Source of the DNA: Candidatus Rokuibacteriota bacterium
GTDB taxonomy: Bacteria; Methylomirabilota; Methylomirabilia; Rokubacteriales; CSP1-6
Direction: 5' to 3'
DNA length: 53,536 nt
Assembly: GCA_003220615.1 (NCBI GenBank)
Contig: QHTB01000179.1
Location: forward strand, 1-53,536
Shown: positions 1 through 7,758 of the stretch, in pieces
Position numbering within the stretch: the first letter of the stretch is position 1
Layout: each line of letters starts with the position of its first letter
Notes under the pieces: generated by a model
What the model was told of the DNA's origin: nothing
What the model saw: the letters and a program-made list of their open reading frames with translations, nothing else
Databases searched by the model: none
Position numbers and translations under genes: made by a program

Positions 1-1
1 C

Positions 2-241
2 ACGGTGTACCCGCAGATGGGCGTCGAGATGATCCTGCTCGCCTTCATCGTCGTGATCCTGGGCGGGATGGGATCGATCAGCGGCTCGGTCATCGCCGCG
101 TTCGTGATCGGCATCGCCCAGAGCCTGCTCACGCTCTGGATGAACCCGCAGCGCGTGGCCATCGCCATCTTCGGGATCATGATCGTCGTGCTGATCATGC
201 GGCCGCGCGGCTTCTTCGGCCGGGAGGGCGTGCTGGAGTGA
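2..241 (+). CDS. livH: Branched-chain amino acid ABC transporter permease LivH (C-terminal part)
   Basis: Only the last 79 residues are inside the window; the reading frame is open through the left edge, so this is the 3' end of a longer gene. It reads as hydrophobic segments with the ILGGMGSISGS motif typical of the end of LivH-type permeases, then a basic tail (RPRGFFGREG). In the family, LivH and LivM form the inner-membrane channel for leucine, isoleucine, valine or related amides. The stop codon overlaps the GTG start of livM in a GTGA overlap, which indicates one operon with translational coupling. The periplasmic binding protein gene is not in this window and may lie upstream. Substrate cannot be told from sequence. 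Confidence 0.9.
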   Translation, partial: TVYPQMGVEMILLAFIVVILGGMGSISGSVIAAFVIGIAQSLLTLWMNPQRVAIAIFGIMIVVLIMRPRGFFGREGVLE

Positions 242-1176
242 TCGCCTGGCGCGCGCTGGTCACGGCGGTGCTGCTGGCCGCGCTGCCGCTCTGGCCGTGG
301 ATGACCCAGTACTACCTGCTGCTCGCCTTCGACGCGTTGCTCTTCGGCGCCATCGCGATGAGCCTCGACTTGCTGATGGGCTACACCGGCCTCGTGTCGT
401 TCGGCCACGCCGCGTTCTACGGCCTGGGCGCCTATGCCACGGCGGTCCTGCTCGAGCGCGGGGTGCTGTCGCTCTGGGCGTGCCTGGGCTTCGCGGTCGT
501 CGTGGTCGGACTGTACGCGCTGATCGTGTCGTACTTCGCCACCAGCCGCCGCGGCATCTACTTCGCGCTGCTCACGCTGATCTTCGCGGAGGTCGTCTAC
601 ACGTTCTTCCGCTACACGCAGACGTTCGGCGGCTCGGACGGCATCCAGGGACTGCCCGAGGCGATGCTGCTGCCCGGGCTGCCGATCGACACGCCGCTCA
701 AGAAGTATTATCTCGTCCTCGGCTACCTGGCCGTCGCCTACGTCGTCTGCCGCACGGTGGTGAGCTCCCACTTCGGGCGCGTGCTCGTCGCCATCCGCGA
801 GAACGAGGACCGCGCGCGTTTCCTCGGCTACAACGTCCAGCGCTACAAGATGGCGGTCTGCCTCGTCTCCGCGCTCCTGACCGGTCTCGCCGGCGCGATC
901 TATCCGATCCGCGCGGCCTACGCGACGCCCGACCTGATGCTGTGGACGGAGTCGGGCGAGTTCATCATCTCGGTGATGATCGGCGGCCTCGGGACACTGG
1001 TCGGGCCGATCATCGGCGGCGCGTTCTTCACCATCCTCCGCGACAAGGTCTCCTCGTACGTGGACTGGTACTTCATCGTGATCGGCGCCGTGTTGATCGT
1101 GATCGTGCTGTTCATGCCGCGGGGCTTGCTCGGCCTCCGCCGTCTGTTCACCCGTCCATGGCGGGCAACGGCGTAG
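238..1176 (+). CDS. livM: Branched-chain amino acid ABC transporter permease LivM
   Basis: A 312-residue, strongly hydrophobic protein with about eight to ten predicted membrane segments, the normal size for LivM. The family-typical segments are LMGYTGLVSFGHAAFYGLGA near residues 42-61 and SGEFIISVMIGGLGTLVGP near 237-255, followed by the PRGL end. It would pair with LivH as the second permease half of a high-affinity amino-acid importer, energised by LivG and LivF downstream. The start is the GTG at 238, which overlaps the livH stop by 4 bases. The end may overlap the first possible ATG of livG. Confidence 0.93.
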   Translation: MIAWRALVTAVLLAALPLWPWMTQYYLLLAFDALLFGAIAMSLDLLMGYTGLVSFGHAAFYGLGAYATAVLLERGVLSLWACLGFAVVVVGLYALIVSYFATSRRGIYFALLTLIFAEVVYTFFRYTQTFGGSDGIQGLPEAMLLPGLPIDTPLKKYYLVLGYLAVAYVVCRTVVSSHFGRVLVAIRENEDRARFLGYNVQRYKMAVCLVSALLTGLAGAIYPIRAAYATPDLMLWTESGEFIISVMIGGLGTLVGPIIGGAFFTILRDKVSSYVDWYFIVIGAVLIVIVLFMPRGLLGLRRLFTRPWRATA

Positions 1177-1937
1177 TCTCGCCGTCGGCGCCGATGCTGG
1201 AGGTCGACGGCCTGTCGCGCCACTTCGGCGCGCTGGCCGCCCTCAACGGCGTGTCGTTCGAGGTCCGCCCGGGCGAGATCTTCTCGGTCATCGGGCCCAA
1301 CGGCGCCGGCAAGTCCACGCTCTTCAACGTGATCAGCGGGCTCCACGCGCCGACGGCCGGCCGCGTGCGCTTTCGCGGCGACGACATCACCGGCCTGTCA
1401 CCCGAGATCATCAACCGGCGCGGCGTGGCCAAGACGTTCCAGATCACCAACATCTTCCCGGAGATCTCGGTCGTCGAGAACGTGCGCGTGGCCTGCCAGT
1501 CCCGCACGACGGTCGCCGGCCGCCTGGCCTCGCTCTGGCGTCGCCCCGACGTCGACGACCGCGTCGGCGCGCTCCTGGACGCGTTCGGGCTCTCGGCACG
1601 CCGCGACGAGCTGGCCGAGAACCTCTCCCACGGCGAGCAGCGCTATCTCGAGATCTGCCTCGCGCTGGCGACCGAGCCGACGCTGCTGCTGCTCGACGAG
1701 CCGACGGCCGGCATGACGCCGGGCGAGACCAGGGACGCCACCGCGCTCATCCGCGCCACCGTCCGTGAGCGCGGGCTGACGCTCCTGCTGATCGAGCACG
1801 ACATGAGCGTCGTGATGGGGATCTCCGACCGCATCGCCGTGCTCCACTTCGGCAAGAAGATCGCCGAAGGGCCTCCGGACGTGATCCGCACCGATCCCGG
1901 CGTCATCGACGCCTATCTCGGCGGCGCCGACGACTGA
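1158..1937 (+). CDS. livG: Branched-chain amino acid ABC transporter ATPase LivG
   Basis: A 259-residue ABC ATPase. Walker A is GPNGAGKST; the signature is the LivG-type variant LSHGEQ; Walker B is LLLLDEPTAGM; the H-loop is IEHDM. It powers import through LivH/LivM from the cytoplasmic face. Two starts are possible. The ATG at 1158 overlaps livM by 19 bases, and the ATG at 1194 starts directly at the conserved MLEVDGLSRHFG region and avoids the overlap; neither has a clear ribosome site. The frame is open well upstream of 1158, but that part is a shadow of livM. A 1956 start for livF follows 18 bases after the stop. Confidence 0.93.
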   Translation: MAGNGVVSPSAPMLEVDGLSRHFGALAALNGVSFEVRPGEIFSVIGPNGAGKSTLFNVISGLHAPTAGRVRFRGDDITGLSPEIINRRGVAKTFQITNIFPEISVVENVRVACQSRTTVAGRLASLWRRPDVDDRVGALLDAFGLSARRDELAENLSHGEQRYLEICLALATEPTLLLLDEPTAGMTPGETRDATALIRATVRERGLTLLLIEHDMSVVMGISDRIAVLHFGKKIAEGPPDVIRTDPGVIDAYLGGADD

Positions 1938-1955
1938 TGCCCACGGGTTGACCCG

Positions 1956-2663
1956 GTGCTGCGTCTTCGCGAAGTCCACGCCGGGTACGGCGCGACGCCG
2001 ATCCTCTTCGGGGTGTCGCTCGAGGTACGCCAGGGCGAGGCCGTCGCGCTGCTCGGCAAGAACGGGATGGGCAAGACCACGCTCATGAAGACGGCGATGG
2101 GCTTCCTCCGCCCGTGGCGCGGCACGATCGAGTTCGACGGCCAGTCCCTGATCGGTCTGCGCCCGCACGAGATCGCACGTCGGGGCGTCGGCCTCGTGCC
2201 CGAGAACCGCCGCATCTTTCCCGGGCTCACCGTGCGCGAGAACCTGGAGCTCGGCCTCTCGGCCGTGCGCGGCCGGTCGTCCACGCTCCGTCGCGAGCGT
2301 CTCGGCCAGGTGTTCGATCACTTTCCGCGCTTGCGGGAGCGTCTCGACCAGCCCGGCAAGACGCTCTCGGGCGGTGAGCAGCAGATGCTGGCCATCGCGC
2401 GCGTGATGATGGCGGGGGCGCGTATCATCCTCATGGACGAGCCCACCCAGGGCCTGGCGCCCGCCATGGTGCGTCACATCCGCGAGATGATCACCGAGCT
2501 CAAGCGGCTCGGCGTCACCGTGTTGCTGGTCGAGCAGAACGCGCGCATGGCGCTCAACGTGTGCGACCGTGGTTACATCATGGAGAAGGGCGCGATCGTC
2601 TTCGAGGGCCCCGCCCACGAGCTGCGCGAGAGCGCGATCACGCGCGAGAAGCTCGGCGTGTGA
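1956..2663 (+). CDS. livF: Branched-chain amino acid ABC transporter ATPase LivF
   Basis: A 235-residue ABC ATPase with Walker A GKNGMGKTT, signature LSGGEQQ, Walker B IILMDEPTQGLAP and H-loop VEQNA, all typical of LivF, the second nucleotide-binding subunit of the Liv importer. Length matches the family. The start is a GTG at 1956, chosen because the ABC domain begins at once (LRLREVHAGYG) and no earlier in-frame start remains after the upstream stop. It ends in a GTGA overlap with the next gene, a TlpA-like thioredoxin, so that gene is probably co-transcribed. Confidence 0.93.
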   Translation: MLRLREVHAGYGATPILFGVSLEVRQGEAVALLGKNGMGKTTLMKTAMGFLRPWRGTIEFDGQSLIGLRPHEIARRGVGLVPENRRIFPGLTVRENLELGLSAVRGRSSTLRRERLGQVFDHFPRLRERLDQPGKTLSGGEQQMLAIARVMMAGARIILMDEPTQGLAPAMVRHIREMITELKRLGVTVLLVEQNARMALNVCDRGYIMEKGAIVFEGPAHELRESAITREKLGV

Positions 2664-3283
2664 AGAGCTGGGTGTCTCACACCCTCGCCCTGACCCGGCG
2701 CCGGCGCCTGGTGCAGCTCGCGCTCGCGCTGACGTTGCTGGGCGCACTGCTGTGGGGCCTGCCCGGGCGCCGCGCCGGCGAGGACGGTGGTCACCGCCAC
2801 GGCCACGGGACACGGGTCGCCGACGTCTTCGAGCGCGCCGGCGTGTCCGAATTCAAGGAAGGCCAGCGTGGCCCGAGCTTCCGGCTCGCCCGTCGGGGCG
2901 GCGGCGACGCGACGCTCGACACCTGGAGAGGCAAGGTCGTCGTCCTGAACTTCTGGGCGACGTGGTGCACGCCGTGCACGACCGAGATGCCGACGCTGGA
3001 AGCGCTGTGGCGCGCCTATCGCGATCGTGGCCTGGTCGTGGTGGGCGTGTCCGTGGATCGCGGCGCTCCCGCCACGCTGATCGATCCCTACGTCCGCAAC
3101 CTCGCCCTCACCTTCCCCATCCTCTTCGATCCCGATTCGAAGACCGCCGGCGCCTGGCGGGTCGTCGGTCTTCCCTCGACCTTCGTGGTGCGGCCGGGCG
3201 GAGACGTGGCTGGAGTCGCCGTCGGAGCACGAGAGTGGAACAGCGCCGAGATGAAGGCATTGCTCGAGAGTCTGCTGCCGTGA
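2660..3283 (+). CDS. Membrane-anchored TlpA/ResA-like thiol-disulfide oxidoreductase
   Basis: A 207-residue protein from a GTG that overlaps the livF stop. Residues 10-17 are basic, then one membrane segment (about 18-35) places the rest in the periplasm. A histidine-rich stretch (HRHGHGTR, about 45-52) follows. The thioredoxin fold carries the active site WCTPC (Cys103, Cys106) after NFWAT, and a cis-proline loop GLPSTFV. In the family such proteins reduce or rearrange disulfides, for example in cytochrome c maturation. Position at the end of a liv operon is unusual and says little about its partner. A strong hairpin follows at 3329. Confidence 0.88.
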   Translation: MKSWVSHTLALTRRRRLVQLALALTLLGALLWGLPGRRAGEDGGHRHGHGTRVADVFERAGVSEFKEGQRGPSFRLARRGGGDATLDTWRGKVVVLNFWATWCTPCTTEMPTLEALWRAYRDRGLVVVGVSVDRGAPATLIDPYVRNLALTFPILFDPDSKTAGAWRVVGLPSTFVVRPGGDVAGVAVGAREWNSAEMKALLESLLP

Positions 3284-3328
3284 AGTCAGCGGGCGCTGGC
3301 GGGATCGATGAGCGCTTTGACTATGAAG

Positions 3329-3357
3329 ATTGGAGGGGGCGAGACGCCCCCTCCAAT
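3329..3357. terminator. Perfect 13-bp hairpin, likely bidirectional terminator
   Basis: Arms at 3329-3341 and 3345-3357 are exact reverse complements around a 3-base AGA loop. It lies 45 bases after the TlpA-like stop on plus and 84 bases past the lipoprotein stop on minus, so it can close both convergent units. There is no clear T-tract, so intrinsic termination is inferred from position and stem strength only. Confidence 0.7.
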
Positions 3358-3440
3358 ACCTCCCCATTCCACGCGTGGTTTCGACACGGTCCGAACGACT
3401 TCCTCGCGCGCGAGAGCCGCCACGCGAGCCTCAATGCTCT

Positions 3441-3665
3441 TCAGTTCGTGCCGCCGCCCGTGCCGGGTCCACCCGACGGCCGCGCGGGATTGGGATGCTC
3501 CTCGGCGTCGGTGTTGGGATCGCTGCGCTTCAGATCATCGGAATGCGGGGGCTTCGTTCCAGGCAACGCCGACGGATCGTTGGTGGTGCTCCGTGTGGGG
3601 CCCGCGCAAGCGATTGCACTCACGCTCAGCGCCAGCACGGGGAGAAACACCAGGGACTTGGTCAT
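3441..3665 (-). CDS. Small lipoprotein of unknown function
   Basis: A 74-residue protein. Residues 1-19 form a lipoprotein signal (basic start, hydrophobic FLPVLALSVSAIA) ending in a lipobox-like AIAC with Cys20. The mature part is short, polar and Gly/Pro-rich with no recognised fold, ending GGPGTGGGTN. A very good ribosome site (GGAGGTG) stands 6 bases before the ATG on the minus strand, which is the main reason to accept this short gene. No function can be assigned. Confidence 0.7.
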   Translation of the reverse strand: MTKSLVFLPVLALSVSAIACAGPTRSTTNDPSALPGTKPPHSDDLKRSDPNTDAEEHPNPARPSGGPGTGGGTN

Positions 3666-3972
3666 GATCGGTCACCTCCGCGATGCAAGGATTGCAGGGC
3701 CAGTGCCAGCGGCCCCGCTCGGTGGCACCTCCGTTGCTGCCCCTTCTCGTCGCACGATGACGATTCGAGAGCCCCAGTGGCCACGCGACTTCCTGGACAG
3801 ACGGCTGCGGACGATAAAAGGCATCGCGAAGCGGAGGCGGAGCATTCCGATGACGGTCGGGCTACGCCGGAGAACCGTCCCGCGTCCGAGGAACACCGTC
3901 GTGACGCCTATCGCGTGAGCTGAGCGCGGCGGGCGAGAGGTCTCGCCCGCCCCGCCCTTTCCGACCACTGAG
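3666..3972. other. Non-coding stretch with one hairpin
   Basis: About 300 bases between two minus-strand genes. Open frames here are Arg/Ser-rich and look like shadows. Near 3928-3951 an 11-bp perfect inverted repeat with a 2-base loop (arms ending GGGCGAGA and starting TCTCGCCC) lies just past the stop of the PRC-barrel gene and may terminate it. The rest probably holds the promoter of the lipoprotein gene; no clear -35/-10 pair was found. Confidence 0.55.
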
Positions 3973-4413
3973 TTATTTGCTGTCCTCCGACCGCTCCTGC
4001 TTGTCCTCACTTGCGGGGCTGGCCGACGGCGCTTGATCGAGCAGTCGTTGGTCCGCGGTAAAGACGAGCTTCTGCTGATCCTGACCCACCCTGAGCGACG
4101 TCCACGGCACGGCGACGTTGCGACCGCCGATCCCGAGCTTCGAACCCATCGAGATGACCGCGGTCGTGACGCGGCCTTCGCGCGGATCGATCATCAACCG
4201 GCTGATCTTCCCGAGGTCCTTGCCATCGGGAGAGCGGACCGGGCTCCCGACGATCGAGCTGCTGTCGATCTGGAGCATCGGCTGAGACGAGCTCGACGGC
4301 GCAGAGGTCGACGGCGGTTGACCCGGTGTCTGGGCCGAGCCGGGCGGCGATTGCTGAGCGAGGACGGGAGCGACGAGAGTGAATACCATGACGACGGCTG
4401 ACACGAGCTTCAT
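3973..4413 (-). CDS. Secreted PRC-barrel domain protein
   Basis: A 146-residue protein with a signal peptide (residues 1-19, MKLVSAVVMVFTLVAPVLA, cleavage before QQ). A Pro/Ser-rich linker follows to about residue 45. Then comes a PRC-barrel-like domain with the usual phrases IVGSPVRSPDGKDLGKISRL and MIDPREGRVTTAVISMG, and VPWTSLRV near its end. PRC barrels are small beta folds used as binding modules; exported copies are common near stress and envelope genes. The frame is open 12 codons further upstream, but the internal ATG is preferred because a purine-rich GAAGGAAGG site precedes it and the signal peptide starts there. Confidence 0.82.
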   Translation of the reverse strand: MKLVSAVVMVFTLVAPVLAQQSPPGSAQTPGQPPSTSAPSSSSQPMLQIDSSSIVGSPVRSPDGKDLGKISRLMIDPREGRVTTAVISMGSKLGIGGRNVAVPWTSLRVGQDQQKLVFTADQRLLDQAPSASPASEDKQERSEDSK

Positions 4414-4647
4414 TGGCGTACCTTCCTTCTCGATCGGCGGCGTTCTCACGAGATCGCGCCTTCGAAGAGCGTTCGCGTGTGATAGCCGCCAGAATCGTGC
4501 AACTCACGTGCCCGGCGCTCCCTGGCGCTCGTCTTGCAGCGGCGGATGATGAGCGGAGTGGGCGCGACGTGTATGCGTACTTCAACAACGTCGAGCGCGG
4601 CTACGCGGTGGCGAACGCGCAGCGGCTGACCGAGCTGACCGACGAGG

Positions 4648-5478
4648 CTATGCGGCCTTCTTCTCGCGGCGTCGCGCGCGCTTCCTGACCGCGGTCTTCG
4701 CCTGCCCGGCGGCCCGCGGAGCGGCCAGGCTCTTCCGCAGCGCGTCCACCAGGCTGATCACCCTGGGCGGGCGGCTGGTCTTCGGTGCGCTGACCTTTTT
4801 GCCCTCGATCTTCGCCTCGATGACGGCGCGGAGCGCCTCCGTGTACGCGTCATGGTACTGCTCGGGCTTGAAAGGACCGGCCAGCGTCTCGACGAGCTGG
4901 AGCGCGAGCGCCAGCTCCTTCTTCGAGGCCGCCGCCGGCTGAGGCATGTTCAGCTCGTCGACCGCACGCAGCTCGGAGGCGAAGCGCATCGTCGTGAGCA
5001 TCAAGCCCGGCCCGGCTGGACGGAGCGCGAGGAGGCGCTCGCGCTCCCTGATGACGATGGTCCCGATGCCCACGCGGCCGCTCTCCTCGAGCGCCTCGCG
5101 CAGAAGCGCGTAGGCCTTGCGCCCCGGCCCATCCGGGACCAGCCAGTAGGGCATCTCGAAGTAGGCGAAGTCGATGTCACCGGCGGGCACGAAGTCGCGG
5201 ATCTCGATCGTGTGCGTGCCCGCCACCCCCGCGCGCTCGAAATCCTCGTCGGTCACGACGACGAAGCGGCCTTTCTCGTACTCGTAGCCCTTGACGATGT
5301 CCTTCCAGTCGACCTCCACGTCCTCCTCGGTGCAGAAGCGCCGATAATCGATCGGCGCCTGGTCCTTCTCGTGGAGGAGGCGGAAGTGGAGCTCGGCCTG
5401 ACGGCGTGTCGCCGAGTAGAGACCGACGGGAAACGACACCAGCCCGAAGGTGACCAGGCCCTTCCAGAGGGGCCTCAT
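4648..5478 (-). CDS. ku: Bacterial Ku, DNA-end-binding protein for non-homologous end joining
   Basis: A 276-residue protein matching bacterial Ku over its whole length. The N-terminus MRPLWKGLVTFGLVSFPVGL is characteristic, as are LLHEKDQAPIDYRR, the KGYEYEKG phrase and the PAGDIDFAYFE strand near residue 100. The C-terminus is an Arg/Lys-rich tail (RKRARRREKKAA) that may add DNA contacts. Homodimeric Ku threads onto broken ends and recruits a ligase, usually LigD. No LigD is in this window; an ATP-dependent ligase of another type lies at 26459. The start ATG overlaps the stop of the upstream eRF1-like gene (ATGA), so Ku appears to be the last gene of an operon with two ribosome-linked proteins. 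Confidence 0.94.
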   Translation of the reverse strand: MRPLWKGLVTFGLVSFPVGLYSATRRQAELHFRLLHEKDQAPIDYRRFCTEEDVEVDWKDIVKGYEYEKGRFVVVTDEDFERAGVAGTHTIEIRDFVPAGDIDFAYFEMPYWLVPDGPGRKAYALLREALEESGRVGIGTIVIRERERLLALRPAGPGLMLTTMRFASELRAVDELNMPQPAAASKKELALALQLVETLAGPFKPEQYHDAYTEALRAVIEAKIEGKKVSAPKTSRPPRVISLVDALRKSLAAPRAAGQAKTAVRKRARRREKKAA

Positions 5479-6605
5479 GCCGCGTACCGGAGGCGGGCTA
5501 CGACGCCGCCGTGCCCGGCCAGCGGCCGGTGGCTCTCGAGCGTGGTCACCTCGCCGCCCGACGCGAGCACGCGCTCGACCAGCGCTTCACCGAGCTCGGT
5601 GGTCCGTGTGCCCCGGCCACAGAACGGACACGTGAAGTGGACGCCGCGCTGAAGCGCGCCGCAGTCCTGGCACACCGCGCCCGGCTCGCGGAACGTGGTG
5701 AGCACGTACAGGTGACGGACGGCGTTTCGGTTCACCGCGCCCACCGTCGCCGTCACGCCGGCGACGGCCGTGCTCCCTTCCGCGGCGTCGGCCAGCGCCT
5801 CGTCCACGCGGCGCTCGTCGGCCTGCTGAGCGACCCGCGCGAGGACGCCGGCGGCACGGTCGGCGATCACCGGCGAGCTCTCGTGTCGGGCTCCGGCCAC
5901 CACGCCGGCGATCCGCGCCGCCACCGCCTCCGGCAGGTGCTTGCGTAACGCCGCCGCCGAACGCGGCTCGGCGGCCAGCACGATGTGATGCGCGTCGTAC
6001 CGCTCGGTCCAGGCGCCAATGGCGGCCGCCACCGCCGCGAAGTGCTGCTCGCGGTGCTCGAGGATGTGACGCTCGTAGCGCGACTGGGCGAGATCGGCCC
6101 ACCCACCGCTCTCGTGGCGGCCCGGCACCTCGGCCTGCAGCACGGTCTCGTCCGTCACCCCGCTCGCGTCGAGGGCGATGAGCCGCGCGCTGACCCCGTC
6201 GGCGAGCACGATGAGCGCCGGCGGCGTGTCGTCGACGATGCCGGCCAGCGGCCGCACGTAGGGACGCGCGTCGACGACGAAGGTGTCGTCGAACGGCACC
6301 CGCAGCGGAAGCAGCTCGCGCAGGGAGGCGCTGCCGCACGCGAACAGCACGGCGCCGTTGGCGTCCTCGAAGACCGCGCGCCCGATGAGCGTTCCGCTCT
6401 GACGCTCGATCCAGTCGAGGTCGTCACGGTCGGCCCAGCGGCGGCCGCGCGCCTCGGCCAGCGCGTTCTTCACGAAGATGCGCACGCGCTCGCGCTGGTG
6501 CTCGTCCACCCACTCGGTGTTCAGGTAGACGCTGACGACCGGTGAGCCGCTCGGCTCGAAGCGCGCCAGCTCGCGCAAGCGTTGACGGAAGTCCACGGCG
6601 CTCAT
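5475..6605 (-). CDS. Bacterial eRF1/Pelota-like protein (baeRF family) with zinc ribbon
   Basis: A 376-residue protein of the bacterial archaeo-eukaryotic-release-factor-like group. It starts with a DFRQRLRELARFE region and VVSVYLNT strand. The middle has the family hallmark GRHESGGWADLAQSRYERH (about 162-180), in the place where eRF1 carries GGQ. Residues 205-240 read as an AEPRSAAALRKHLP segment. The C-terminus holds a four-cysteine ribbon (Cys312, Cys315, Cys326, Cys329). Homologs such as Balon bind idle ribosomes during hibernation; others are uncharacterised. Its gene overlaps both neighbours by 4 bases: an HPF-like gene upstream and ku downstream. Peptide release is unlikely without GGQ, so a ribosome-protection role is the best inference. 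Confidence 0.82.
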   Translation of the reverse strand: MSAVDFRQRLRELARFEPSGSPVVSVYLNTEWVDEHQRERVRIFVKNALAEARGRRWADRDDLDWIERQSGTLIGRAVFEDANGAVLFACGSASLRELLPLRVPFDDTFVVDARPYVRPLAGIVDDTPPALIVLADGVSARLIALDASGVTDETVLQAEVPGRHESGGWADLAQSRYERHILEHREQHFAAVAAAIGAWTERYDAHHIVLAAEPRSAAALRKHLPEAVAARIAGVVAGARHESSPVIADRAAGVLARVAQQADERRVDEALADAAEGSTAVAGVTATVGAVNRNAVRHLYVLTTFREPGAVCQDCGALQRGVHFTCPFCGRGTRTTELGEALVERVLASGGEVTTLESHRPLAGHGGVVARLRYAA

Positions 6606-6997
6606 GCCGTGCGGCGCTCACCGCCGCGCCGCTCGACCGGCGGCCCGGCTTCGGATTCGAGCAGGCGCCTGGCCAGGAAGTATTTCTTGGGGCGTCGCCG
6701 GCGATCGCGCGTGCGATCGATCTCCTGGAGCGCTCGCCGCTCGAGCGCATCGAAGGCGAGGTCGAACGCCCGACGCGGCGTCGTCGCGGTGTGTTCGACG
6801 TGCACCGCTCGCCGGCGAGCCATGTCGATGGTGAGCGCGCAGCGGATGCTGGGGCCGCCCTTGGGGCCATTCTCGTCGGTGAATCCGACGCGAACGGCGG
6901 TGGGTGGTTGTCGGAGGTGATCGCGGAGAGCATCGAGCTTCTTGCGGATCAGGCGGCGGAGCGCTGGATCCCGCAGACCTTCGACGACAATCGCCAT
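6602..6997 (-). CDS. HPF/RaiA-like ribosome-associated protein
   Basis: A 131-residue protein resembling the short hibernation-factor domain. It has an amphipathic helix (PALRRLIRKKLDALRDHL), strands VRVGFTDENGPKGG and IRCALTIDM, a VHVEHTATTPRRAFDLAFDALERRAL region and a very basic RDRRRRPKKYF stretch. The family binds the small ribosomal subunit near the decoding site and blocks translation in starved cells. Similarity is judged from pattern only, so the exact subfamily is open. It is the first of three overlapping genes, coupled by ATGA to the eRF1-like gene, which fits a joint role on stalled or resting ribosomes. Confidence 0.72.
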   Translation of the reverse strand: MAIVVEGLRDPALRRLIRKKLDALRDHLRQPPTAVRVGFTDENGPKGGPSIRCALTIDMARRRAVHVEHTATTPRRAFDLAFDALERRALQEIDRTRDRRRRPKKYFLARRLLESEAGPPVERRGGERRTA

Positions 6998-7081
6998 GAT
7001 GTGTCAGCCCTCGTGGAGAGGTGGTCGAGCAAGGCATGTGCCGCCAGAGCGCGCCCACCAGGTATTGGAAAGAGTGCACGG

Positions 7082-7315
7082 TCAGCGCATGGTCAGCAGC
7101 TCCAGCGTGCGCGCGCAGCGGAAGCATTCCGAGCTCTTGCGCGTGAAGCGCAGCGAGGCTTGCAGGACCCGGGGCACGGCGGCGTGGACGTCGTCGAGGG
7201 CAACCTCGAACGCGAAGGCCAGGCAGGCGTCACACAACGCCTCCGGCACCATCTCCTCGATCAGCGCCTCGATGCCGACGTCGAGCTGTGGACGTCGGTT
7301 GTCGGCGTCGCCCAT
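7082..7315 (-). CDS. Small four-cysteine protein, unknown function
   Basis: A 77-residue protein with two CxxC pairs (CDAC near residue 28 and CFRC near residue 65), so a single zinc or iron site is likely. Between them lies an acidic helical segment (AFAFEVALDDVHAAVPRVLQ). A GGGGGACC-type purine run precedes the ATG on the minus strand. It lies 84 bases upstream of the HPF-like gene on the same strand and may belong to the same transcript. No family is recognised. Confidence 0.62.
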   Translation of the reverse strand: MGDADNRRPQLDVGIEALIEEMVPEALCDACLAFAFEVALDDVHAAVPRVLQASLRFTRKSSECFRCARTLELLTMR

Positions 7316-7410
7316 GCGGTCCCCCGGCAGAGCGCACAGTGCGCTGGCGGGAGTGCGCCGGCAAGGCGCGATGCGTTATGCGATCCGCATCAGCGCCGAC
7401 GGACGGTGAA

Positions 7411-7662
7411 TTAGCGAGGTGGCTCCAGCTCGAAGCCGAGACGCTGAAGGGCGCCGCACGGGTCGCTCGCGTATTCCAAGCGAACGATCGCCGTTCGAAG
7501 CGCCACCTCGCGCACCCGGTACGTGCACGCCGCCATCTGCCACGCGCGGGCTTGTCGCCGCTGCTCGTAGCCCCATGCGATCGGGGTCAGTACGAGCGCG
7601 ACGAGCGAGATCGCGGCCAGCACCTTGATGAAGGAAGCAACTCTCGGCTCGAAGATACGCAT
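7411..7662 (-). CDS. Small single-span membrane protein, unknown function
   Basis: An 83-residue protein from the ATG at 7662 (an in-frame TTG at 7683 is the alternative). Residues about 9-30 form one membrane segment (FIKVLAAISLVALVLTPIAWGY), followed by a basic patch (EQRRQARAW) and a soluble tail with two cysteines (AACTYRV and SDPCGALQ), which may form a disulfide if it faces the periplasm. Codon pattern and the single clean membrane segment support a real gene. No clear ribosome site was seen, and no family is recognised. Confidence 0.55.
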   Translation of the reverse strand: MRIFEPRVASFIKVLAAISLVALVLTPIAWGYEQRRQARAWQMAACTYRVREVALRTAIVRLEYASDPCGALQRLGFELEPPR

Positions 7663-7758
7663 GTCGACCGTGCTGAGGAGCAAGCCGCATGCCGAACGGG
7701 AAATTGCGGAGTTGGCTTCGCGGTCGAGAAGAGATTTTCCGAAAGTCGTACCGCGCGT

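Noticed and set aside
297..1157. Long plus frame upstream of livG as part of the ATPase
   Set aside because: It is Arg/Pro-rich and antisense-free shadow of livM; the ABC domain begins only at about 1194.
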